Of a DNA stretch of 22,882 nt, positions 10,101 to 22,100 are shown piece after piece (position 1 is the stretch's first letter; each line of letters begins with the position of its first letter). The notes beneath the pieces are model-generated. The model worked only from the letters and a program-made list of their open reading frames with translations, was not told where the DNA came from and ran no database searches. This stretch comes from Phallusia fumigata (lineage: Eukaryota > Chordata > Ascidiacea > Phlebobranchia > Ascidiidae): contig QXVZ01020591.1 in the NCBI GenBank assembly GCA_008931825.1, forward strand, positions 1 through 22,882. Reading direction: 5' to 3'. A program made the position numbers and the translations under genes.

Positions 10101-13100
10101 GTTGCCATTGTAAATTACCCTCAGGTTTATCTCTGGGATCGCAACTTCGATTCGTCCATAGTACATTGTAATTGATATACCATGGCTTGACCAAGGCAGT
10201 CCGGTTAGAACAGTTCCATTGACAAACACCTGAAAATATTGCTTGGTGTAAAAATCTGTTTAGGGAATGAAGGCCATCTAAAAAGTTCTACCTACAGTTA
10301 ACTGGTCACGGGTACCGCACCGAAAAAATAGAATGGAAAAAAAATAGAAAGACAAAAGATCAGAATTTTCAAACAGGTGGCCTTGCTTGAGTCTGACTAA
10401 CTTAGTTAAGTGCAATTAGAGAAAAAATTACGAGAAAAACAGTCTTTGATAGCTTAAAGTAATCCATCAGAATGTATGAAGTTTTTCGCTTGACAAAACA
10501 ATTGCTAAAAACGTTGGTTGCTATTAGTTCAAGTACAGTTCAATAGAAATGTTTAAGCATTGCAAAAAGACAAGCAGCTTTAAGGAAAAAGTCAGTTTAC
10601 CGCTTGGTGCATACGTTGACCTCTGATGTGGTACAACATCACAACAGTTTCCTCCCATTCCACGTAAACACGTTTGACACAAGATACGTTGGGAGACATA
10701 AACGTGCAGTTCGAATTGTCCCTGTAACGCAACGACACGGTTAAAATTGACAATATGACGTTTAGTGTGACAAAGCTATATGAAGCCTTGTTCAAGATTT
10801 AATTCGAAACCATGTAAAATATAAAAGTAATCAATTCTATTCAAAAATATACTGACCCAAATAGTTTTGAAAAACGACATGCTTTATTCATCATTAAACG
10901 TTTCGGCAATAACGTAAGTGCACAAATCCCTACGTATTGGTGTAAACCTTATTGTATCACTGATGAGGCATGAGTTATTGCAGAAACGTTTGATGATTAA
11001 AGCATGTCGTTTTTAAAAACTATTTGGGCCATGATATTTTTTATGCGAGTTATGAACTTATCCGTGTCCATCAATTCAAAGCATAACAATGTGCTAGTGG
11101 TTGGTCACTTGGTTAATTTGAAGCTAATCGCTTGTATGGTTAAGTGTTTTACTCACGTGTAAACGTGGAAACGATCAGATACCCTCTCCTTAACCAGCGT
11201 GTAATGGCATTTGCCTTGGAAGTCGTAGTAATTCTGGTCAAATGCTAGGTAATGTGGGTCACCAAATGCAAGACATAAACCTGAAAAAAAGGTGGTTTAC
11301 CATTCAATATTACAAAAATCTGCAGCACCTTCTAATACAAGTAAGTTTTAAAAAAATATTTATACTTGGAAACTTAACACTTAATTTTATTTGAATAAGA
11401 TAATGATGACGTCAGTAACAAGACAAAATATTTATATTTTAACAAAACGGTAAAAAACGACAAACTAAACTAGAAGGGTGGCTTTCACCATATCCCCCTT
11501 CCATATACACTATTACCTTATTTAAAAATGCATATATATTGACCGTGTCATTTCGCATTGGGTCCCATAGTTACTTAAGCTTTTTATAACGTGATTGTTT
11601 CTGCAGGCAAAAAGCATGGGTCCCCACACACGCAAAGTTGTAGAAATTGTGGTACACTATAACGTATGTACAGAACAGATGCAGATATTTTTTCTTTACT
11701 TTTTCGAAAACAGAAAATGAATCACAGAACTAATAATATAAGTAACTATGACCCAACCTACAAACTTTAAAAGGCTAGTNNNNNNNNNNNNNNNNNNNNN
11801 NNNNNNNNNNNNNNNNNNNNNNNNNNNNNNNNNNNNNNNNNNNNNNNNNNNNNNNNNNNNNNNNNNNNNNNNNNNNNNNNNNNNNNNNNNNNNNNNNNNN
11901 NNNNNNNNNNNNNNNNNNNNNNNNNNNNNNNNNNNNNNNNNNNNNNNNNNNNNNNNNNNNNNNNNNNNNNNNNNNNNNNNNNNNNNNNNNNNNNNNNNNN
12001 NNNNNNNNNNNNNNNNNNNNNNNNNNNNNNNNNNNNNNNNNNNNNNNNNNNNNNNNNNNNNNNNNNNNNNNNNNNNNNNNNNNNNNNNNNNNNNNNNNNN
12101 NNNNNNNNNNNNNNNNNNNNNNNNNNNNNNNNNNNNNNNNNNNNNNNNNNNNNNNNNNNNNNNNNNNNNNNNNNNNNNNNNNNNNNNNNNNNNNNNNNNN
12201 NNNNNNNNNNNNNNNNNNNNNNNNNNNNNNNNNNNNNNNNNNNNNNNNNNNNNNNNNNNNNNNNNNNNNNNNNNNNNNNNNNNNNNNNNNNNNNNNNNNN
12301 NNNNNNNNNNNNNNNNNNNNNNNNNNNNNNNNNNNNNNNNNNNNNNNNNNNNNNNNNNNNNNNNNNNNNNNNNNNNNNNNNNNNNNNNNNNNNNNNNNNN
12401 NNNNNNNNNNNNNNNNNNNNNNNNNNNNNNNNNNNNNNNNNNNNNNNNNNNNNNNNNNNNNNNNNNNNNNNNNNNNNNNNNNNNNNNNNNNNNNNNNNNN
12501 NNNNNNNNNNAAATTTCATCCAATTCGGACACTGTTTAACTATTTGACTCTTTTTAGGGGGCTAGCGGGGTTGGGATTAAACTAAACTGACGACACACCG
12601 CCTTGACCATATCTACCAGCTGTGAAAGTTTCATCCAAATCCATCAAACATTTCATGACAAAAGTGCATGGACAAGCTGCAGGGGACAAAAAAGAAAAAA
12701 AAGAAAAAAAAAAAGAAAAAAAAAAGAAAAAAAACAACAAACAGAGTGAAAACAATATGTGTCCCCTTTCGGAAGGAGACCCATAATTACTAAACCAGGG
12801 GTTGTATTCCAATTTACAGGATGTCAGGATAAGAAGAACATTTTTAACAAAAGCCTACTTTTAATGAGTTGGAATAAATATTCTTATCCTATTTTCTTTT
12901 TTGCATGTTTGAAGTTTTTTGTACTTTTAATGCGATTGTGTCAAAGTTACAAAATAACCGATACTAGCATATGATCATCACCAGGTTTCTTCTACTTACA
13001 TTGACACTCGTAGCTCGGGCAGCAAGGGTTTTCGGGATTTTGAGCATAGGTTCGAATCTTGCCAGGAGGACAAACGAGGGCTTCCCGATCAGGACATTCA

Positions 13101-16100
13101 TATTCTACGTCACGCATTTTACAATCACAACCGTTGCACTCACATTTCTTCGGCATGCACGTCTCATTATTCCACACTTCGCCCGGCTGCCAATGTAAAT
13201 AAAGTTATAAACACACAGTTAAGGCTTTTCTACTAAGATTTGGTGATACTGGGCTCTTATAAACCTAAACAATTGAATAAGCTACATCTTATGACACCTC
13301 CTATTTTCAGTGTTGATAAACTAATAAACGTTGTGTGGTTGCTAATAATGGTCCAAGGCAAAACTTTTGCACTGGCATGTATCGCCATGTACAAAATGTG
13401 CCAGTGAAAGTGAACAAAGGTGATAAAACGTCCATGTTTAAGCAACAATCAAATAATGCAAAAACTGCTAGTAACTGAATTGAAAGAAAAATAATTGCAA
13501 TATTTGTATTTTTTAAATAATTTTAAAAGGGAACATTGGAAACATTTATGTAAATAACCTTTTCGCCAAAGTAAAAGGTTTAAATTTGCGAGTCAGTTTC
13601 ACTTTGTTCAACTTACCCCATAATGTCGACCGTTATCTACACACTTGGCTGCGCAGCATGTCACGTGACAGCAGTCGTTCGTCAATGCTTCGTTTGTCAG
13701 CATCGTTTCGGTGAATGAACACGACGATGGACTGGGTGTGCATTTGGTTTCGTTGCAAGTGCAGCTGTAACAAAACGTCGATGTTACCTTACTCTACGCC
13801 GAGTACAGCAACGACATATTTTGTTCTTGTTGTCTTTAAAATGGAGAATAGCGGGGGTAATTAAAATCTATGGTAATAAAAAAAACTGGACACAATGTGT
13901 TTAAAGATTGCGAATGATTAAGTCTTATATTGAAAAAAGGGAGTGATTTGGTAAATGGAACTGTTTATGTGATTTCAGATTCCCTATTTTTATTGTTTTT
14001 TGTTTTCAGTGAAGCAAACAGACACGTAAATAAACCAAAACCTACTTATTATCATAGCAGCAGGAGTCGGTCGCGTAGAGAGTCGCATCCTCGTAACTTT
14101 CGCAGGTTTGCTTCGTCGGACAAACGTCTCTCTTGTTTTTCCTCACATCGATGCTGGGGCATCCTCCACTTGAGCTTGTGAAGCAAGACTATAACAGTAA
14201 CAAATGCGAATTAAAACACGAAAAAGTACAATAAGCGACATGAAAATGGCATCATCCGGATTACATGTCCATTTGGCCATATTAGATCGACGTCCATTAC
14301 TTTTATATTTAGTAGTTTGGTTACCTAAGATACATCACCAAACGGGCCGTTTTTGTTACCTGTGTAATACACAGAGGATCGTGAGGGGCCGCCCAGGTGT
14401 CTCCTTCAGCATGGATTGTGCCACTATCGTCCGTACAGTGGGTGCAAGAACATGCATAATCTTCGCAACAGTGGTTTAACCGGCCAACCTAAATGATAGA
14501 CAGAAAGTTGGTGCATTTAGACAACAGGAAATACGCGGTTGTTCTGTTTATTCTACAAAGTTCGTTTCATTTGTTGTTAGTCGATGGTCAAGTTTTTTTC
14601 GTCTACAAGACAAAATGACAGCTTTCCTGATGAAATGTGATGCAATTATTTTGTAATTCGCGTAACTTTTAGGATTTAGAAACTCACCGTTTGTCTCGTG
14701 AAGGGCAACTCGCAAGTCAAATTATCGCACTTCGGGTAGTCACAGACGCAACGATAAGAAGGACAGCACGAACCGTTGTTATAGGTCTCCACCTGGAGCA
14801 GAAAGGAGTAACTTGTAATAATTGATTTGTCAAGTAACACGTAACCGTAAACCCCCCAGTAAAAGCAAAATTTTTCTTTAGTATTCGTATTGTTGTTAGT
14901 AAAACTAATGATTTAAAATTGTAAAATCCTTTTGCTGTCCGAGCAAAACTTCATCATACAACTACAAATATGATCAGTCATGCTACAGCATAGTTCCCAC
15001 CAATTTAACAGCCAATTGTTTAAATGAAAGCTTCCGGTAATGTCGGTGATTTAAATTCTGTCACAGATGGTCATGCCAAAATTTTTCTACAACCCATAGA
15101 ATGGTAAAACCACCAAACAATTCGAGCATTGGAGAAAAACCGCCAAATTCAGTAGATGAACTAGGTGGTATACATTACCAACGCACATTAAGGCTCAAGC
15201 AACTAAATGTAAAATACAACCAACTTTTTCGTAAGATTCGCATTCAAGACTACTTCCGTCATCAGTACATGGAACATGAAGGCACTCGTAAGTGGGGCAA
15301 CACTTTGATCTTGCACAAGAATCCTCTGCGTCGCTGGTGCTACCTGGAACTTCTACAGGCTGATAGCACTCATCATCACATGGTTTTGGTGGCGGGCAAG
15401 TGGAACGGTCACATACTGAAATGTAAGGTAGGCGTCTTGAAACGTTGTTGGGTTTAAAGAAAAAGGATGGTATTGGCATCCAAATTCGCATCCAAATTCG
15501 CGTCCAAATGTTGTTTTTGCAAAGCGAGAAAAGCTTTGTTTAAATAAGCAACCGTTTCGTAACACAACTAACTAAATTCCAACAAAACAAGCTTACACAA
15601 GTCATCAGTAAAAACACTTTTTATTTTTTTACTGTATACTATTTCTATGTATTCACAAGATACAAACTTTTTTACAATATCATTAACACTAAAACAACAT
15701 TTTTTTAACAAGAATTTAAAAAATATATAAACACCGGTATTGGTCATTACACACATACCACTTACCACAAGATCTTTCAATTGCGCAGTTACAAGCGTGG
15801 ATTGAAGCTTCATAACATCCAGACGCAGTGCAGTTTGCTTCAACCACACAGTGTGAGTCGTTGCTTGGGCAAATGCATTCTGCTTTTTTGCACGTAAAAA
15901 CTCCCTCCGTTAAGACTGTTAGGTTCCTGATGTGCGGATATTCACACGGAAGGTTTTCTGCAACATCTGGGTCGTGTTCGGCATTGCATTCTGTCGAAAG
16001 AATAACTAGTGTAGGAAGCAAGTCTTCAAATCTGATTTACAAGTCACGCCACGTCAAGGCATTTACCCAGCGAGTTTGTCTCGCGCCATTTTGGAATGAT

Positions 16101-19100
16101 TCACGTCGTAGTTCATTTTTTTACACAAAGCAAACGACGATAAAAGGCTTTGGGCGTCAAAAATTAAAAAAAAAACGGAAGTCAGCTGTTCAAATTAGCT
16201 TCCAGCACCAAGACGTTTACAGCTTGCGTGACTCAATTCAAGGCGATATTTTCCAGCGTTTATTTTTTTTATCCTAATACAAGGTAGTTGACAGAATTAG
16301 AAATTTGCTACAAGTCAAAATTGAGTCACTAAAATTGTCAACGGCAGGAGGTGTTTTTAACTGATAAAATCTCGACTCTGGGCCCCCCAAAAAGTATAAA
16401 TTACACTTGTTAAGGTTAACAGTTTAGGTTGAATGTGCCTTGTCAAATATACTTGGGCTTGTTAATGTTTTTGATTGTTGGATACTGTAAAAGCAAATAC
16501 TTACGGCAGTTTAGTTTGTCGCAGCACCCCTCATGTGTTGTTTCAACACTCAGATGTCGGTCAGTGAAATACGGACAGGTTTCTTGTGGGCAAGTATAAT
16601 TAGCTGCTGATACGGTGAAGCAATCTTTGCCATCGGACAGGCAAGTGTAGTTAGTGCATTCGTGAATCCAGTTTTCGCCAGGTAACTGGTAATGGCATAG
16701 TAATTGTTTGATAAAAAATATTAGCAAACTAAAAATGTGCAACTAAATTAAAAATGTTGTTTTGGAGGCTAGAAGTACGTTAGTTTAAAAAAAACTTAGC
16801 AAATCACTAATTTAGGAATATTAAATGTCAAAGATTTTCTGTTCAAACTGTCTAATGATTTGATTGTTGGTACAAAAAGATGGTGTCTTGATTTGTATCA
16901 TTAACGAATGTTTGGCTGAAGACAGGCACTATTCAATTGTGGTGGTTTTATAGACATCTCTAGTTTTGTGTTGTACAATACTGACCTTGGTTTCGTTGTT
17001 GAATACGCAGTAATAACACGGGCATTCAAAGGTTGGGCAACAATCACTTGGTTCCTGAACTCGAATCTGGAACAATCGGAAATAATTTGTCACCCTTGGT
17101 AAAAAATGTTTAATCGCTTTCAACATCTGTCTACTCCATCTTTGTTTGTTTGTAAGAACGCAAAAATTTGTCGCAAAAATTTAGTGATAATTTGTTGTTT
17201 AAATCAATGTAGGCAGTCTATATCTAACAATGCTGTTCTATTATTCGTCAAATTGTTATGATTAGGTCATAAAAATATTAAGTTTGCAAATTAAATACCT
17301 TTTTCTGGTGTTGTTCGCATACCACATCACTCCCATCGCTACAAGGAAGTCGATCGCATCTGTATTTGGGGCAACACGTGTCATTTGAACATGATTCCAC
17401 ACTTCCGTCTATACCGGCTCCTGAAGTCTCGATCAATTGGGAACAATTGCCACACTCTTGCGCTGGTGGGCAATGACTAGTGTTGCACTCTGCAAGCAAG
17501 TGTAAGTTGTAGTTCTTTGTACATGATGATAGGTGTTAGTAAGGCGAAATTGAAAAAGGCAACGAGATCTAGGTAGCTAGTCACATATTTAGACACCAAA
17601 GTTGTTAGGCATTAAACTCTTAACTTGCCTAGTCTTTGAACCCTATAAACATAGGCAATGAAAGATTATTTCGATTTTTGTGGCCTATTTTCCTATTCTT
17701 ATTGCGATGGCGCTAAATTATTTTTTTTTAAATGGCCTCCCATAGTTTTTTAACCAAAGCACCCAGTTGTAAAGGTCCCTTATTACAAGGTCAACAAAAG
17801 TTTAAGCGAACCCTTATCTTTAGTCACAGATGTAACTCATGACATCTTTTACTAGAAGTGAAAAGGAAAATAGAAAAATTCAACGAACAAAAACTATACT
17901 GCATTCTACCATAAAACAAAGACAAATTAAGTTCAGGCTTTCAATGCGAAGTACTTACTGCATATACTGTTTACAACGCAGTCACAAGCAATATCTTGCT
18001 CCACATCGCATCCATTAGAGGTGCAAGATTTCCAATCGACGCAGTGATTCTTGTCATCCGGACAGACGCATTCAGCCTTTCGGCAAATCAAACCATCGGA
18101 GCTGTTGTATTCATTTATTTTCGGAACTTTCGGGTGTTGACAAGTAAAAGCATCGGCAACCGCTGGGTCGTATTCAGGTTTGCATTCTATGCAAAATCAC
18201 AACAACTCCTAATATCACCTAATGTCATATTGCATAATGTCCGATTATTATTGGACTAGCGGGGCGTAATCCACCGATTTTTGTTCAAGTCTCATTGTAA
18301 GTCTTGACTTGACCCAAGCTATCAAGCACTTGGCAAAATTCGGATTCGCTGAGTGAATGATTGGATTTACCTTGTGAGTATAACATAAATGTAAATTAAA
18401 TTGAAATTTTTTGAACAACCACAAAATTGGTTGAAATTATTGAACAACCACAAAAAGAAACGAACTCTAATACATTTTAATGGCACACAACAACTTAAGA
18501 GCAAATTGTAACCTACCACAGTATGGCTTAGTGCAGCAATCTCCTTCAGTCTTGTTGATGTTCTGATAGGTTTTATCAGCATAGAAAGGACATTCGCGCG
18601 CCAAGCATTCATGAGGTGAGCTATTCACTTCGTAACAGCCTTCACCGTCACTGACACAGCTGTAGGTAGTGCATCCTTCCGACCAAACGGTGTTTGGTTC
18701 CTTATGAAAGTCCAAAAAATTGTTTTCAAACGTAAAATCTAATCTTGCAATACATACAATAACATAGTAACAACAAAGTATATCTGAACGACGTAAAAAC
18801 GACCTTTTCATCCCAAGTTCCGAAATAGTCAAACACCATCTGTAGAACTTATCAAAAAAGATAAGTGCACAATGCTATGTTAAATACGAAATTTCACGCA
18901 ACAGTTATTGAGAATTTCAAAACGATTTGTTATTGTTTTATAAATATCTCACCTTTTTCGTGCCATTGTGTAAACACCCAATGCAGTTACAGGAGTATTT
19001 GGTGCAGCATTCAGTTTTCACACTCCCCAACTCCTCATGTGGTTGACATGAAGGCTTTTCATCACATTTTGCCTCCGAACAATTGTAGCATTCACAGCAA

Positions 19101-22100
19101 TTCACTTTTATCGTCAATTTCGCTAGACTCTTTTCGTTCTGACGAAAATAAATTTAAGGTGATCACGAAATAATACATATCCACCAGATAGCATAGCTCT
19201 TCCGTTAATAAGGTCAATCACGATTAAATTATCAGTGTTCAGTTGCATCAACTTTTTACCGGTCTAACATCGTGGTCCTTAAACTGTGCGTCGTGACATT
19301 CTGATGCGTCGTCGTAATTTTCCAAGGGCGCCGCATAATAACTTAATCGAGTTGTTAACAGAAACGTTAGTGAAGCGTTTTTAACTTTATTAGATAACAA
19401 TAAATATTCGTCAAGAAAAGTTTTATGAATTTCTTGTATAAATCCTTATTTATTAAACAACTTTGATAATAAGCGTCTAAATCTATTATCGCTGGTGAGT
19501 TGAAAGTCCAACCAACTCTCCATTGACGTCGCATCAAAATTCGTTTATAAACACTGGTCTAACTTACTGTATGTAATGCAAATCCGTCTTCATATCTGCA
19601 TGTTATATCTTTTGTTTCTGCATTGATCTCTTTAATTCCAGGGTACTCGCATGTGAAGTCAAAGGTCATTCGCCCCACCGCCTCACAGTTTGCAGCATCA
19701 ATCACTTCTTGAGTCGTCATTGCAGCGTTGCTTGGATGGAACAACGATATTGAACAATTCGCCTCCTCACCCGGACGGCAAGCTAAACATAAATAGTTAG
19801 TGTTTTGATCGCGTATGGCAAACACGTTTTTATTTCCTTTTTGCTTAACAGCGTAACACTTTTTTTAAATCTATAAATAAAAAGAGACAATACTACAAAA
19901 CTATTGCAATAATAGGTCTCAAACCGTATTAGAGTTAGTCGTAAAATTTACAAATATTTAAAAACAAACTTGTAATAAACTAGTTGTTTGGTTTAAATCT
20001 GATCTTAAACAAACTTTTGTTTGCAATTATTTGTTTGCAATTATTTGTTTGCAATTATTTGTTTGCAAAAAAGGGTAGATCTCTATGCGGAATTATTGAT
20101 ATACTAACATGGTTTGATCCTTGGATTCCCATTTGTGCAGTTACAAGCTTCGCGTTCCATGCATGTTCCCGTTTTGGAATCATATACTTCATCATTTTCA
20201 CAACTGCCATTAAAAATCTTGGTTAATCCTTAATAACAAATAGATACCCGAGTTCAACTTACTAATCAACAAGTATGTCACTAATCCAGTGCAACTTACT
20301 TTTTTATTCTGATTTTAAAGCCATTATTAGTTTTAAATAACATACACTACCAAAAACCGACATTACCAAATCATTCCAACTTACTGTGGGTAACACCCCT
20401 CAAAGTAAGTCTCGGGACACACAATGGTATCGTTGCAACACAACTTTTCACAAGGTGGCGCTTTTGGTTCATATCTCCACACACACTTATCCTCGCTGTT
20501 TTGCGTGGCGCACATTAATGCTGTAACAAGAAAATATTAGTTTTGAAACTTATCTTAAATTTCTTTTTGGGGGGGTGATTACAAAAGATTTTTTCGGAAA
20601 TAAGCCTTCCAGAGTTTCTAAATTTAGAAGCAAACAGGTGTTTAATACAGAATTTGTCATCTGAATATTGGAATCCCCTGACTTGACAACACAATTCCAA
20701 ATTATCGTACTTTTCCGGAAAAAAAGCAATAATCACCAGCATACAAAAACCGTTGTCACTTTGCTTTTTAAAATGCTTAAATTACAGCAAACACAATTTT
20801 GCTATTTTTATAAGTTTACGTAGCCTCTTTGTAAAGTGTACTGACAACTATGCTGTATACTTACGGCAAACCGAAGGAGATCTCCATTCCACAGCTATCC
20901 CATGCATTCCACATTCCAGTGCGTAATCTTCTACACTTGAGCAGAAACATTCGCAATCGCCGCCAGAATCACACGAACACGTTTCACGAACGCATTTGTC
21001 GTAGAAATAGTCGGGAGAAACCTTGTTACAAGAGTTTCGATTACAAGCTTTGCATTCTAACCGATTTACATAAGTGATTTTAGGTGTTCTTGTTTGAAGG
21101 TTCGTAAGTTCAAACTTCACCAGAGCTGATTGGGTGCCTAACATCAGATCCCTACACTACAACTGGTTCTTCAACGATTTGAGAATAAGATCTACGGCAA
21201 ACTAAAGTTATCAAACATACAATACAAAGTTGTTTTCTGAAACGTTTTATGTAATTGCCTAAAAATTTGTTGTCTTTTTACTTACAATGTTGCGTTTGGT
21301 TGTACTTTTCTATGTTACCTTGTGGTGGCACTCAGTGAACTCATCGTAAATAATTCGACATTTCGCCTGAGCCCAAGCCCTCTTAGTCCCGCAGGTATCG
21401 ACCAAATTCTCCCGTACGTCAGGGCACTCGTTCAGAATCTTCCAACTGTTACCGAAAGTTAATGGTGACTGGGTTGAAGCACCGTTACGAAGATAAAAAT
21501 CGTTCAGGGCGTTTCCGTCATGAATTCCACAGAGTCCGCAGGTCGAATGGTGCTGCAAGCATAGAATGGAAATTTTCAAGTAAGACATTAAGGCCGAAAA
21601 ATGTCAGTCATTAGGGTTGTGAATGACAGAATCAATCGCAGCTGATCATTCAACAATAGTTAGTTACGATAGTTTAATACGTAAAATTCACATGCAAGCG
21701 CGGTTTGATTTGTGACAGAATCAGTCACAGCTGATCATAAAATTAACCTTTTAGCTAACTAATTCTTTTATTAAGTTCAATAGTTTAATGCGTAAAGTCC
21801 ATATGCAACAGCGGTATGTTCAAATAAGACAAAGCATCGATGAGTTCTAACTGTTGAACACAGTCTTCCGATCGCATTTTAACTTCTGATCTAGCTACAA
21901 AGGCAAAACTTGATTGTATCTCATTATCCTCTACATTAAATATTTTAAAAAAACGTACATATACGTAAGTCGCACTTGGAACAAACATCTAAATATAGAT
22001 TACAGAAAGACTTCTGATGACTTCCGGAGGAATAATTTTCCTAACTTCGTAGGCAAATGCAAAAACTCATTTTAATTTACCACTGNCTGTTGAACACAGT

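Noticed and set aside
9714..10175. 153-codon plus-strand open frame
   Set aside because: Covers an intron and the antisense of the VWD exon 10031-10229. No family resemblance seen.
11696..12539. Long open frames across 11696-12539 on both strands
   Set aside because: They consist almost entirely of n and carry no information.
15828..16277. 149-codon plus-strand open frame
   Set aside because: It overlaps exon 15766-15990 antisense and runs into T/A-rich intron. Low-complexity composition and no recognisable domain.
21022..21144. Longer 5' version of exon 3, including an extra Cys-rich stretch (CKACNRNSCNK)
   Set aside because: The C8 pattern requires ECHHK to join V.P..Y directly, and the phase-0 acceptor at 21022-21023 gives exactly that. 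Kept only as an alternative.
21785..21988. 67-codon minus-strand open frame in the first intron
   Set aside because: Lies in repeat and duplicated-contig sequence. No cysteines in a domain pattern and not needed by the phase chain.
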